From NCBI GenBank assembly GCA_016839555.1, contig JAEOUA010000001.1, positions 206,554 through 270,553 of the forward strand: DNA of 64,000 nt, in the 5' to 3' direction. Position 1 is the first letter of the stretch, and each line of letters opens with the position of its first letter. Made by a program: the position numbers and the translations under genes. Below the pieces are notes generated by a model. It was given only the letters and a program-made list of their open reading frames with translations, was not told the origin of the DNA and did not search any database. This document shows, one piece after another, positions 26,730 through 36,467 of the stretch. This DNA is from Promethearchaeota archaeon (GTDB lineage: Archaea; Asgardarchaeota; Lokiarchaeia; Sigyniarchaeales; SOKP01).

Positions 26730-28214
26730 ATGAGTGAAAGATTATACCAACCCGACTTTTCATGTATTTTTGGGAAACAATTTAGTAATGCATTTCTCTA
26801 TGATCAAATAGATACGCTAGTATGGCCAATCTTTGAAGATGTCAAGAAATCAGATGCTTTAAAAGAATTACTTTCTCTTAAAAATCAAACAGGCCATCCT
26901 TATTTTTATTATCGAAAAATAACTCTCGAAGATCTCAAAGTAGAGTTAGAATGTGCTAATATTGATAAAGCTTTTCTTCAAGCTATGGATTTAGGAAAAA
27001 ATTACGGAATTACAAATACCGATATTATCAACGCAATGGAAAAGGAAGCGGATCTATTTAAAGCTGTTTTATCTTTCGATATAACCGATGAATCTACAAA
27101 TATAAAGAGTAAATTAGATCATTTCGCTAATCAAGTTGATGTAATTGGAATTGCATTATATCCCAGTTATATTAAATTAGATTTGAATGATAATGAGAAT
27201 AATAATCTAAAGGATCTATTAAAATATTTGCACAAAAACAATTTATTTCTTAAAATTGATCTGGGAAATGGAAGTTTACCGAATTATCAAGGAGGGTTTC
27301 TTTCTAAGGAAATATTACAATCCTTTCTCTCAAAATACCCCAAAAATATTATTGTTTTAAGTGGATTAGATCTATCTGGAGATTTTAGACTCTATTATCA
27401 ATTATTAAAATATTTTAATAATCTTTGGTTTGAACTCGATCCTCGTGCTATAGGTGGTATGACGCCAACATCCTATTTTCAGGAAATGTTTAAGTTACAA
27501 GGATTTATCCAAAATGCGTGGCATAGAATAATGATTGGAAGCGCAACGCCTACTTTAGAAAGCTCTCAAATGCGTAAAGGCTTTTTAGAGGCTACAGATA
27601 CTTTAGCCTTTAGTCAAAAATGTCTTTTGAGAACGTGGAGTTTCAGAAATAGTAATAGGATTAATCCAAAATTGTTCAAACTGAAAAGCCAAAAGAACTC
27701 AAAGATATATGAAACAATTCAGAATATTAATCAAAAACAAATCATAGAAAACAATAATGAAATAAATGTCAGATATGAAGTAAAACTTAGAAGTTATAGC
27801 ATAACTCAGTTACTTTTCATTACAGACTTAATAAAACAATTAGTAGAAAAAACATTGACAAAATATCCCAAATATACTAATGGTGAGCTATTTCTTCGCA
27901 CCTATCATACAACTACTTCATTAATAATAAATGAGCACGAATTTGGAAATTATCTTGATCTTCATTATAAATTTGCTGAGATCTCGAAACAAGATAGCAC
28001 ACCATATTTTCACACCGTTTCAGCTTTAGAGAATAGAGCAGATTTTAATCGTTTCGATCATGATTTAGCTACTATGAATGGAAGAAGACGAATAATCCTC
28101 CCTATATTAGATGGAAAATTGGAAATAGGTAGTAGAGAAAACTTCTATGTGCTGGTGACATTTGGTCCAAGAACTTTTCATCTATATTGCAATATCAAAT
28201 TATTAAAACAATAA
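26730..28214 (+). CDS. amidohydrolase-like TIM-barrel fused to UPF0047 (YjbQ) domain
   Basis: 494 residues. The first 330 or so look like a degenerate TIM-barrel amidohydrolase (ANIDKAFLQAMDLGKNYGIT, IGIALYPSYIKLDL, KNIIVLSGLDLSGDF, RIMIGSATPTLE), without the HxH metal motif at the start, so it may be non-catalytic or a sensor. From about residue 350 a UPF0047/YjbQ domain follows: YHTTTSLIINEHE, then ILPILDGKLEIGSREN and a closing FGPRTFHLYCNI. YjbQ proteins have weak thiamin-phosphate-synthase-like activity. The fusion suggests a cofactor or metabolite role; function is unproven. Confidence 0.7.
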   Translation: MSERLYQPDFSCIFGKQFSNAFLYDQIDTLVWPIFEDVKKSDALKELLSLKNQTGHPYFYYRKITLEDLKVELECANIDKAFLQAMDLGKNYGITNTDIINAMEKEADLFKAVLSFDITDESTNIKSKLDHFANQVDVIGIALYPSYIKLDLNDNENNNLKDLLKYLHKNNLFLKIDLGNGSLPNYQGGFLSKEILQSFLSKYPKNIIVLSGLDLSGDFRLYYQLLKYFNNLWFELDPRAIGGMTPTSYFQEMFKLQGFIQNAWHRIMIGSATPTLESSQMRKGFLEATDTLAFSQKCLLRTWSFRNSNRINPKLFKLKSQKNSKIYETIQNINQKQIIENNNEINVRYEVKLRSYSITQLLFITDLIKQLVEKTLTKYPKYTNGELFLRTYHTTTSLIINEHEFGNYLDLHYKFAEISKQDSTPYFHTVSALENRADFNRFDHDLATMNGRRRIILPILDGKLEIGSRENFYVLVTFGPRTFHLYCNIKLLKQ

Positions 28215-28250
28215 AAATATAAAAGAATTAATCGTATATAAGCAAAATAA

Positions 28251-28727
28251 CTAAAAACGAATCTTTTTGGCAAAATGTTTTACCTTTTTAGTGCTTATTT
28301 TAAAAAATCCTCGAAAATTTTGAGTATATATGACCTTTGCTCCTTTGGCTTCAATTTTTGATTTCATGTACTCCACAGTACCTTCTCCAGTAAATCTTGC
28401 GGTAGAAAATATAATTATCTTCTTATCTTTAATATCTTTCATTCGCTCTAATATTTCATCAAAAACCTTAGGGGGAAGATTTCCATAAGTAGGCATCCCA
28501 ATAAAAATTATGTCATATTTTTCAGAATCAAGAGAATTTAGAGTATCCTCCATCATAGAAAAATCTCTATTATTAAATTTTTCCACAATTTTTAACTTTT
28601 CACTAAGATTTCCGCTGAATTCAAAAGGAAGATACGCAATATCATATTGGGGGAGCGCATCCACGATAGTTTGAGCAACTTTTTTGGTTCTTCCTCCCAT
28701 TGTGAAATATATCATTAAAGCTTTCAT
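28251..28727 (-). CDS. flavodoxin-like protein
   Basis: 158 residues. The N-terminal strand and FMN phosphate loop read ALMIYFTMGGRTKKVAQTI, and the middle loops IIFIGMPTYGNLPPKV and IIFSTARFTGEGTVEYMKSK fit a flavodoxin fold. It would bind FMN and carry low-potential electrons, or act as a flavodoxin-type reductase domain. Length is typical for long-chain-lacking archaeal flavodoxins. It converges with the UPF0047 fusion gene. Confidence 0.8.
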   Translation of the reverse strand: MKALMIYFTMGGRTKKVAQTIVDALPQYDIAYLPFEFSGNLSEKLKIVEKFNNRDFSMMEDTLNSLDSEKYDIIFIGMPTYGNLPPKVFDEILERMKDIKDKKIIIFSTARFTGEGTVEYMKSKIEAKGAKVIYTQNFRGFFKISTKKVKHFAKKIRF

Positions 28728-29152
28728 AATAGAGAATTAATTTTAAAATATAAAAAAATATTCTAGACCAATTTTTGTGTTTTTAACTAAATTAATTAAA
28801 AAACCTAATTTCTAAAAAATTAAGATAATAAATCTAAATATATAGAAAACGGTCTAAATACAACTTTTCCTTGATATGTGATTCCTTTTATGAATACCTA
28901 TGAAATATTTTTAACAAAATATATGAAAAATGTATTTTTTTTCGAAGAAAAAAATTTGAAAAACCAAATTTAAATAATTAAAAACAATTATATTTGTTAA
29001 GGAAGAAGGTACAGAAAATTGATTTTATTCAAACAACTATTTGTTTATTATAAGAGATCTTTAAACAAAAATTTTTGGAGATTTAATCACATCTATTTAA
29101 ACTCCAATAAAGATTAAATTTATTTAAACTTCTTAAAAATTCAAACTAATTA
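28728..29152. other. intergenic, divergent promoter region
   Basis: 425 bp of very AT-rich DNA between divergent genes. I see no ORF, RNA gene or strong repeat. Promoters for the flavodoxin-like gene and the coiled-coil gene must lie here; candidate TATA tracts are too many to choose one. Confidence 0.4.
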
Positions 29153-30610
29153 TTGAAAATTGAGGCTATAATAGTGACACAAGAATCCAATAACGAGGAA
29201 AAGAATGAAAAATCTGGAAATGAATTAGAAAAAGTCGATAAAGAATCTCTAACGTCTGCTAAAGATTCACGCGATTTAATAGAAAAAAATTTGCGAATTT
29301 TTGAGGATAGTATTGAATCTATTGAAGAAGGATTAAAACAAAAAGAAAATACCGTAGAAATAAGTGCGGATAAGATTGACGAATTGACTAAAATAAAGGA
29401 AGCAATAGAAAATTTTAAAAATATTAGGAGACAAATTGAACAGAGGACTGAATATCTAAAAGCAATAGAACAGAAAATTGCGGAACTGGAAGAAAAATAT
29501 AATCGAAAAAATGATGATCTATCAAGCATTGAAGAGAGAATAGAAATTGTTCAAGAAAGTAAACAGAATTTAGAAGAAGAATATCAAGAAGTAATAAAAC
29601 GAAACGAACAGTTAGTAAATAATCTGGAACAACGACAAGTTGATTTAGTAGTATTATCTGATAAAGTTAAAGAGAAAGTTTCTGTCAGAGATGAATTAAG
29701 GAATGAAGTCGCAAAATTAAAGGATGAAATGGAAGATATAAAAGAAGAAACCGAGGCAAAAAAAGAAGAAATTGATGCTCTAGAATCAAAATTAAAAAGT
29801 CTTAATGCGGAAAATGAAGCGGTGAAAGTATCTATTGAAAAAAATAAAGTTGAACTAGAACATTCAAATAACCTCATTGAAGCAAAAGAAGATGAATTGA
29901 AATTATTAAATGAGCAAGTAGAGAGAAAAAAGAAACGCGCAGAAAAATTAGATGAGGATATTCAAGCTTATAAAGAAGGTTTTCCAGAAATGGAAGAAAA
30001 AAAACGCACCTACCAAGAAGTGCTTGATAAATATAAAATCGAAATGACAGAAAAACAACAAAAAATCGTCGATCTAGAATCTCGTATAGAGACATTAAAT
30101 GATAAATTAAAAAATTTGAATGAAGAAATCGAAAAGAAAAAGGAATTGAACGAGGCAATTGAAAAGAGATCCAGGGAATTAAAGGACGTCATGGAATCAT
30201 TAGAAAAAGAACATGATGAGCGGGAAGAAAGAGTAGACGCAATAACAGAAAAATATGAAGCTATTAATAAAGAACATGAGAGATTAGTAGCGGCGAATAT
30301 AAAAATAGAGGAAAGCACCCGGGATTTAAAAGAGCTTTTTGAAAAAATGAAAAGTCAACTTCAAACTCAAGAGGAGGAAATACGAGATAAAGAAAGTCGT
30401 ATTCATAGGTTAGAAGTTTTAGGAGTAATATATCGTCTCTCTAAATTTTTTGGAGGGCTTTTAATATTTGTTGGTATTTTCTTCTTAATTTGGAGTTTAG
30501 GCACAATTTTCGGAATATTACCAAAAATTGAAGAGGCTCTGGTGTTATTTTTGATAGTCGGAGCTGGTCTAACAATTGCTTCAGGATTATTTCACCTAGA
30601 AAAGTCATAA
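29153..30610 (+). CDS. long coiled-coil protein with C-terminal two-TM hairpin
   Basis: 485 residues from TTG 29153; GTG 29174 (VTQESNNEE) is an equally likely start. Residues about 20-425 are an almost continuous coiled coil rich in E, K, L (LNAENEAVKVSIEKNKVELE), SMC- or myosin-like but without ATPase heads. The C-terminus ends with two membrane helices (GGLLIFVGIFFLIWSLGTIF and ALVLFLIVGAGLTIASGLF). A long rod anchored in the membrane suggests tethering or scaffold function, as in eukaryotic golgins; this is inference. Next gene downstream is also membrane plus helical. Confidence 0.75.
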   Translation: MKIEAIIVTQESNNEEKNEKSGNELEKVDKESLTSAKDSRDLIEKNLRIFEDSIESIEEGLKQKENTVEISADKIDELTKIKEAIENFKNIRRQIEQRTEYLKAIEQKIAELEEKYNRKNDDLSSIEERIEIVQESKQNLEEEYQEVIKRNEQLVNNLEQRQVDLVVLSDKVKEKVSVRDELRNEVAKLKDEMEDIKEETEAKKEEIDALESKLKSLNAENEAVKVSIEKNKVELEHSNNLIEAKEDELKLLNEQVERKKKRAEKLDEDIQAYKEGFPEMEEKKRTYQEVLDKYKIEMTEKQQKIVDLESRIETLNDKLKNLNEEIEKKKELNEAIEKRSRELKDVMESLEKEHDEREERVDAITEKYEAINKEHERLVAANIKIEESTRDLKELFEKMKSQLQTQEEEIRDKESRIHRLEVLGVIYRLSKFFGGLLIFVGIFFLIWSLGTIFGILPKIEEALVLFLIVGAGLTIASGLFHLEKS

Positions 30611-30773
30611 TTAAAAAAATTAGAATTTTCATTCAAATCAATTTATTGCTTTCCTTTAACTGAATTATTCTATTTTTAAAATAAATCACAAAAGCTTTTT
30701 TCATTAATACTTATTATAAAGATAAATACTCCTCTCCAATGTTTTTTGTTATAGTAAAAAATAATGATATAGG

Positions 30774-31298
30774 ATGAAATGGAAAAAAAACCAAAAAAAC
30801 CAAAATAAGAAGGAAAAAAAGGATACTCTTATAAAGAGGTCACTTATTAAAAGCATTGTCTATCGAGTGATAACATTAGCACTGGGAACCTTAACAAGCT
30901 ATATTTTTACTGGCGACATCGGTGTTGCTACTGGCCTTGCTCTTTTAACTGAAACAGTTCAATCCGTTAATTATTTCGTCTTTGAAACGATCTGGAGCTA
31001 CTATGAAAGAAAAAGATTAAGGGAGAAAATTGAAAAAGAGATTATTAGAGAAATAGATTTAAAAATAAATTACGAGTTTCTCCGTGAACTTTCTTATGAA
31101 TTAAGCCGTTTTGATACATTTGTCGAAGAAATTTATAGATCTATTATAAATTTCTATAATAAATTACTAAAAAATGAACAATTAGAAGATATGCATGAGG
31201 AAATTAAAAAACATAGAGAAGTATTTATTAAAGCCCATAAAGGAAGAAATTTTAAAGAAATTCCCATAGAAGAAGAAATTTATGAGGAGGAAGAATAG
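30774..31298 (+). CDS. DUF2061 membrane protein with helical C-terminal extension
   Basis: 174 residues. Residues about 19-75 match DUF2061: LIKSIVYRVITLALGTLTSY followed by a second membrane helix and VNYFVFETIWSYYERKR. The remaining 95 residues are charged and helical (EKEIIREIDLKINYEFLREL), more than the usual DUF2061 length of 70-140. Function of the family is unknown. It follows the coiled-coil membrane protein on the same strand, 163 nt away. Its 3' end overlaps the convergent AKR gene by 19 bp. Confidence 0.75.
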   Translation: MKWKKNQKNQNKKEKKDTLIKRSLIKSIVYRVITLALGTLTSYIFTGDIGVATGLALLTETVQSVNYFVFETIWSYYERKRLREKIEKEIIREIDLKINYEFLRELSYELSRFDTFVEEIYRSIINFYNKLLKNEQLEDMHEEIKKHREVFIKAHKGRNFKEIPIEEEIYEEEE

Positions 31299-32113
31299 GT
31301 ACGTAGACTTTCAATTTCTTGTTCTGTAAGAATAAAATCCGAGGCCCTTGCATTTTCTTTCAGATGGGAAATGGAAGAAGTTCTCGGAATTGCTATTACA
31401 TTCTCATGATTAATAACCCAAGCTAAAGCAATTTGCATTGGAGAATAACCATATTTATCTGCTAATTGATTTAAATAATTTTTTACCTCCTGATTTAGCC
31501 CATTGAGGTTTGCTTTAGCTAAGGGAGTATAAGCCGTCAGGATTATCCCCTCCCTTTTATAAAAATCTAAATTTTTAAGTTCTTTCTGTTCTATAATATT
31601 AATTTTAAGCTGATTGGTGATTAATTCATATTTTTTAAGATAAGTTTGTGCTTTTTGAAATTCTGAAACAGAAAAATTGCTTACGCCAATATAGCGTGTC
31701 TTTCCTAAGTCAATTAGCTTCTCAAAAAAATTCATAATTTTTTTTATGGAACTATCACCCTCTAACCAATGGATTAAATAGAGGTCAACATGATTGACTC
31801 CTAATCTCTTCAGACTATTATCGATTGCTTTTTCCATTTGTGAATCTATTTTATTTGAAGGAAGCATTTTTGTGGTAATGAAAATCTCCTCTCTTTCAAA
31901 TTCTTTAAGTACTTCTCCAACGACTCTTTCAGAATATCCATCACCATATAATTCTGCGGTATCAATATGATTCATGCCTAACTCGATTCCTTTTTTTAGC
32001 ACATTTTTCCAATTTTTATGCTCTTGTTCGGATTGACTGGAAAAAATTCCATAGGTTCCTTGTCCTAAGATCGGGATTTTTTCACCAGAACTGGGGATCT
32101 TAATCTGTCTCAT
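31280..32113 (-). CDS. aldo/keto reductase
   Basis: 277 residues, typical of AKRs. The signatures are all there: GQGTYGIF start, HIDTAELYGDG with catalytic Tyr, FITTKMLP with catalytic Lys, LYLIHWLEG with His, and the IPRTSSISHLKEN NADP-binding stretch. It reduces aldehydes or ketones with NAD(P)H in the cytoplasm; substrate not predictable. Bacterial-type sequence suggests acquisition by transfer. Divergent from the PHP gene at 32192. Confidence 0.92.
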   Translation of the reverse strand: MRQIKIPSSGEKIPILGQGTYGIFSSQSEQEHKNWKNVLKKGIELGMNHIDTAELYGDGYSERVVGEVLKEFEREEIFITTKMLPSNKIDSQMEKAIDNSLKRLGVNHVDLYLIHWLEGDSSIKKIMNFFEKLIDLGKTRYIGVSNFSVSEFQKAQTYLKKYELITNQLKINIIEQKELKNLDFYKREGIILTAYTPLAKANLNGLNQEVKNYLNQLADKYGYSPMQIALAWVINHENVIAIPRTSSISHLKENARASDFILTEQEIESLRTYSSSS

Positions 32114-32191
32114 TTCATTAATGCTAAGATTATAGTAAAAAATTTAATTATGATTATTATAAATTATTAAAACAAGAGGAGTATAGAAGGT

Positions 32192-32929
32192 ATGACTATT
32201 CCAAAAATCAATCTTCACATTCATTCCATCTATTCTGATGGTAGAAATAAAATCGAAACCATCGTGAAAAGTGCTCATAAATTAAAATTTGAATTTATCG
32301 CAATAACAGATCATTTTTCTGATTCTTGGAAGGCAGGAGTAATAAAAACCTTAGATTCTCATCAAAAAATAAATAATTATTTGGAAAAAATTTCTGCTCA
32401 AAATGAAGAATTGCGAGCTAAGAATAGTAACTTGAAGGTTTTAAAAGGAATTGAAATCGATTTAGGAAGTTCTCGAAGACATATTGAATCTTTAATCGAT
32501 CCCAGCAAGTATGATTTAATTCTCCTCGAATATTTGCATTCTCCTGAGGCTATTGGCTTTGTAAGAAATATATTAAACAATTGGGAAGGAATTCTTCAAA
32601 AGCAAGATAAAAGCTTCCCTTTATTAGGTTTGGCTCATTTTGATCCCTCACAGTTTATATTTGGTAAAGTAGAAATTTTGCTTGAGTTTCTTCAACAATA
32701 TAATATCTATTTTGAATTTAATTCCGCATATGCAAGCTATTATAGTATCAAATATAAAGAAAGCTTTTTTGATAAATTCAATAATTTCAATATATTAGTT
32801 GGTATCGGTGCTGATGCACATTCTGTAAATGAACTCGATCTTATTCATGAACCATTAGATATGATAAAATATTATAATCTGGAAAATAATTTAAAAAATT
32901 TAATAAAATTGTTAAAAAACATTCGCTAG
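32192..32929 (+). CDS. PHP-domain metal-dependent phosphoesterase
   Basis: 245 residues with GAGGAG Shine-Dalgarno. Metal motifs: NLHIHSIYSDGRN (H-x-H...D), ITDHFSD, GIEIDLG with the bridging Glu, LGLAHFDPS, and a late GIGADAHSVNELD. These fit the PHP family, including histidinol-phosphatase-like and nucleoside-5'-phosphate phosphatases. It is a stand-alone PHP protein, unlike the PolX-fused domain at 54970. Substrate unknown. Confidence 0.85.
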   Translation: MTIPKINLHIHSIYSDGRNKIETIVKSAHKLKFEFIAITDHFSDSWKAGVIKTLDSHQKINNYLEKISAQNEELRAKNSNLKVLKGIEIDLGSSRRHIESLIDPSKYDLILLEYLHSPEAIGFVRNILNNWEGILQKQDKSFPLLGLAHFDPSQFIFGKVEILLEFLQQYNIYFEFNSAYASYYSIKYKESFFDKFNNFNILVGIGADAHSVNELDLIHEPLDMIKYYNLENNLKNLIKLLKNIR

Positions 32930-33051
32930 CAAAAATCTTTAAAAATTCCTTCTCTTTCTTTTAAAAATCGGACTATATAAAAAATATAAATCGATCTTTC
33001 TTTTATTTATATAATACAAATAAAATCATTTTAGAATAATTATAAATAAAA

Positions 33052-33849
33052 ATGTATTGTCCTAATTGTGGGGAAGAAATAAAGTCTGAGGAACAAAAAT
33101 ATTGCGAACAATGTGGCGCTGAATTACCTGAAAGAAAACCTGAACCTGTTCAATCTCAAGAACAAGATGAATCAGTGGTTCAAAAAGGCGGGCTATTCGA
33201 TCTGAGCCGTAAAATGTATGTTCTTCGTGAGAAGTATTGGGATTTCGGCTCTGGCGATATCTATGATAAAGAGGGAAAAATAATTGGAAAAATGGATCGA
33301 AAATTCTTCGATTTTAGGCGGACTATAAAATTAAGGGAAGTTGATGGAACTGTTGCTGCAACAATTCATGAGAAAATAATATCAATTCAAGGCGAAAACA
33401 TTTTATTAGATGCGCAAGGAAATTTAATAGCACGCTTTAAGAAAAAAATTACCTCATTTTTCCATCCTAAATTTTGGTTAGAAGACCCAAACGGTACAAG
33501 ATGGTATGAAGCTATAGGAGAATTTATGGGCTGGTCATTTGGAATAAGAGAAATTGCTACGGGAAAAACAGTTGCTGAGATTGAAAAAGCAGATCGCTGG
33601 CGAGATATTTTTTTGGGTGGCTTTTTTGATTTTCAAGATACTTATGCGTTAAGAATTCTTGATAATGAAACTGACAGACGTATTCTTGTGGGATTTGTGT
33701 TATCAATCGATAATGTATTACATGATAATAGACATGGGATGGGGTATCGGTTCCCTTGGGGTCTTGGACCATTCCCGCCTGGAAGAATGCCTTGGCCTCG
33801 TCGAATACCACCAGGAAGAAGACCCTGGCCTGCTCGATGGCCTTTTTAA
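33052..33849 (+). CDS. zinc-ribbon LURP-one/YxjI-like (scramblase-fold) protein
   Basis: 265 residues. Zinc ribbon CPNCGEEI and CEQCGAEL (residues 3-24) are followed by a tubby/LURP-one-like 12-strand barrel (RKMYVLREKYWDFGSGDIYD, IARFKKKITSFFHPKFWLED, FGIREIATGKTVAEIEKADR). The C-terminal 40 residues are a repetitive proline, arginine and tryptophan-rich tail (PGRMPWPRRIPPGRRPWPA). LURP-one proteins are related to phospholipid scramblases and may bind membranes; the role here is unknown. No transmembrane helix is evident. The tail is likely disordered. Confidence 0.75.
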   Translation: MYCPNCGEEIKSEEQKYCEQCGAELPERKPEPVQSQEQDESVVQKGGLFDLSRKMYVLREKYWDFGSGDIYDKEGKIIGKMDRKFFDFRRTIKLREVDGTVAATIHEKIISIQGENILLDAQGNLIARFKKKITSFFHPKFWLEDPNGTRWYEAIGEFMGWSFGIREIATGKTVAEIEKADRWRDIFLGGFFDFQDTYALRILDNETDRRILVGFVLSIDNVLHDNRHGMGYRFPWGLGPFPPGRMPWPRRIPPGRRPWPARWPF

Positions 33850-34017
33850 ATCTTTTTATTTTAATTTTAGTAAAACCATATTATTTCAACTGTTTATCAC
33901 TGTTTAAATTTTCCAAATTGTTTTATTTTATATTGTTGAAAATTTTTCTTAATAAAAATAGGAAAATTATACTTACTAACCATTAAATCTTTTTAACTGA
34001 ATATCTTATTAGTTATT

Positions 34018-34776
34018 ATGGATTTAGAAGAAAAAATAGAAACTGCGGCGCAATGGATTGCTGAAGCGGAGCATTTTGTGGCATTTACAGGAGCTGGAAT
34101 TTCGACCTCAAGTGGACTTCCTGATTTTCGCGGACCTAATGGTGTCTGGACGAGGCGTGATAAAGGACTCCCTCCTCCGAAAATGAAAGTATCATGGGAT
34201 CAAGTAAAACCTAATCAAGGACATTATGCCATTGTTGACTTATTAAAAATGGGCAAGTTAGATTATCTTATTTCTCAGAATGTTGATGGTCTTCATGCAA
34301 AATCTGGAATCCCATTTGAGAGACTCGCTGAATTACATGGAAATCAATTCTTTATGAAATGTTTAAACTGCGGTAAAAAAATGACCTTTGAAGAGGCTGG
34401 TTGGGATAAAAATATTTGGGGAAATGGATATAGAACAACTCCAGTACAAAAAGGACAACCGAAATGTCCAGATTGTAATGGAAGAATTATTTCAACTATT
34501 GTAAATTTTGGAGATTCTCTTCCTGAAGATGAGTTATATCAAGCCTACATCCATTCAGAAAAATCGGATGTATTTTTTGTGATTGGCTCTTCACTTGTAG
34601 TGTCTCCAGCAGCAAATATGCCTGGTATAGCAAAAAAAAATGATGCAAAGCTGATAATACTTAATATGCAAGAGACACCCTATGATAATATCGCTGATTT
34701 AAGATTTTTTGAAGATATTAATGAAGTTCTACTTCCAATTGTAGAAAAAGTAAAAGATATATTAGGAAGTAGTTAA
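34018..34776 (+). CDS. Sir2-family NAD-dependent protein deacylase (sirtuin)
   Basis: 252 residues. NAD-binding FTGAGISTSSGLPDFRG, ribose loop SQNVDGLHAKSG, catalytic His in LAELHGNQF, zinc Cys pairs CLNC/CPDC, and late FVIGSSLVVSPAA are all present. GPNGVW after the FRG motif resembles the SIRT6/7-like class. It removes acyl groups from lysine with NAD and could act on chromatin proteins or on metabolic enzymes. No acetyltransferase is adjacent. It converges with the PIN-ATPase gene, 17 bp between stops. Confidence 0.93.
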   Translation: MDLEEKIETAAQWIAEAEHFVAFTGAGISTSSGLPDFRGPNGVWTRRDKGLPPPKMKVSWDQVKPNQGHYAIVDLLKMGKLDYLISQNVDGLHAKSGIPFERLAELHGNQFFMKCLNCGKKMTFEEAGWDKNIWGNGYRTTPVQKGQPKCPDCNGRIISTIVNFGDSLPEDELYQAYIHSEKSDVFFVIGSSLVVSPAANMPGIAKKNDAKLIILNMQETPYDNIADLRFFEDINEVLLPIVEKVKDILGSS

Positions 34777-34793
34777 ATTTATAAATTTGATTT

Positions 34794-36467
34794 TTATTTC
34801 AGTTTCCCGTAAATATCTTTTTGTTGCTTATAGTTTTTTAAGATTTTTTTAGCTTCCCGATTTGAGAGGGATAGACTAATATCCGCATTTCTTGAAAGCG
34901 CACCTGTAAAAATTAATTTATTATCCGTAAAAACTTCAATATTATTAGAAGCATATTGCTCGGGTGCTTTAATAAGAATTTTGTTACGCTTTACTTCCAC
35001 GTTAAGATTAATTTTTTCTCCAATTTGTTCCTCTCTCGGAAATGGGGAAGATTTTTCATAATCCGAAAACTTTTTCCTAGTCTTTATGGGATTAATAGGA
35101 TTTAATACAACATCTTGTCCAAATGAATAGATTTCAAAAGCTAATTGATTTGTCTCAAAGACTCTTACTTCAATAACCGGTCTTGCCAAATCTTTATCTC
35201 TAAAACCTGAAGGAACTTTAACCGTCATTCGTACAATTAAAACAGTTTCAATATCTCCTCCTTCGATAAAAATAATTGTATCAATTATCGATGGGAGCAT
35301 TCCAAGTTCAACCCTTCCAATAAATCTTTGAATCGCATCAATGGCAGAAGAACTGTGTACTACTCCAATCATTCCAACTCCGGATAAACGAAAATCCTTA
35401 TATATCTCAAAATCTTTAGTAGTTCTTACTTCATCAAATATAGTAAAATCGGGGCGAACCAGCAAAAGTACATCAGCAGAATTTTCCAGATTGCCTTCAA
35501 GCTTAGTATATTGGGTAATTTCCGGGCGAACTTGTAAATCCCTCACACTTTCCAAAGTTTTCACAATTTTATGACTTTCTAAGTAATAGTTGGCTAATGC
35601 TGCTGAAAATGTGGACTTTCCTGCCCCAGGAGCTCCGCAAACTAAAATTCCTTCTGCCTTATCTAATCTTTTCTGAAGACGTTGATTTATTGAATAATCA
35701 GATAATTCTAAACTCACGAGAGGGCGTACAGCGGTGATTTCAACATCATTAGAGAATGGAGGACGTGTAATTACAATTCGAAAATCTCTCATTTGAGCAA
35801 CTAAAGCTCCTGTTTTTTCTATTTCAATAAAAGAATGTTGATCTTCTCGTACAAATTCTATTATTTCTAAAGCCACCTCCTCTATTTTTTGATTGGTTAT
35901 TGGAATACTTGAAATCTTTTCAAGTCGCCAATTTCCCGGGGATCCTTTTTTAGCATAGGGTTGAATATTTCTTTTTAGATGAACGCTCATTGTTTCTTTG
36001 TCAAAAAATTCTAATAATTGTAGAGATAAAAGTTCTTTAGAGGTTGAAACATCTTTATCCTTTACATAAACTACCTCTAATCCTTCAAACTTACCAATAT
36101 CTCCTTGGATACGATCTGTGGTTATTAAATGAGCATTATTTGCTTTAGCTTCTCGACGTATTAACGCATCTAACTCTCCTCCCGGAGATAATTTAATTTC
36201 CTCACGGGAGGGACGTTTTCCAGTTATGATTAATGTAATTTCTCCTTTATTATGAAGTTCCCGTAGAGTTTTTAAAATATCAATTCCAAAAAATCCAATC
36301 TCTTTTTTTATATTTGAGCGATATTCTATTTCAGCAATGACCACGTTCGGAATAATTATATTAGGTTTTTCTCCGAGGTCACCATCCTCTATCAACTTAA
36401 TAATTTGCCCATTAAAAATTACAGATGTATCACATACAAATTTATCTGCCATAGCTTTTACTATCAC
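34794..36467 (-). CDS. PIN-domain ATPase (archaeal PilT-like family, COG1855 type)
   Basis: 557 residues. An N-terminal PIN nuclease domain with acidic residues D13, E46, D100 and D118 is followed by a PilT/VirB11-like ATPase: Walker A GAPGAGKS (278-285), then RPDFTIFDEVRTTKDF and a GVVHSSSAIDAIQR box. The C-terminal 100 residues resemble a KH-like nucleic-acid-binding region (NRNKILIKAPEQYASNNIEV). Likely an RNA-processing ATPase; exact substrate unknown. It begins inside the last 26 nt of the EndA-like gene, so the two are co-translated. The second Met (MADKF) is an alternative start. Confidence 0.85.
   Translation of the reverse strand: MIVKAMADKFVCDTSVIFNGQIIKLIEDGDLGEKPNIIIPNVVIAEIEYRSNIKKEIGFFGIDILKTLRELHNKGEITLIITGKRPSREEIKLSPGGELDALIRREAKANNAHLITTDRIQGDIGKFEGLEVVYVKDKDVSTSKELLSLQLLEFFDKETMSVHLKRNIQPYAKKGSPGNWRLEKISSIPITNQKIEEVALEIIEFVREDQHSFIEIEKTGALVAQMRDFRIVITRPPFSNDVEITAVRPLVSLELSDYSINQRLQKRLDKAEGILVCGAPGAGKSTFSAALANYYLESHKIVKTLESVRDLQVRPEITQYTKLEGNLENSADVLLLVRPDFTIFDEVRTTKDFEIYKDFRLSGVGMIGVVHSSSAIDAIQRFIGRVELGMLPSIIDTIIFIEGGDIETVLIVRMTVKVPSGFRDKDLARPVIEVRVFETNQLAFEIYSFGQDVVLNPINPIKTRKKFSDYEKSSPFPREEQIGEKINLNVEVKRNKILIKAPEQYASNNIEVFTDNKLIFTGALSRNADISLSLSNREAKKILKNYKQQKDIYGKLK

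Noticed and set aside
29146..30632. Minus-strand frames opposite the coiled-coil gene
   Set aside because: Their S/F/L-rich composition is the antisense image of E/K-rich coiled-coil codons.
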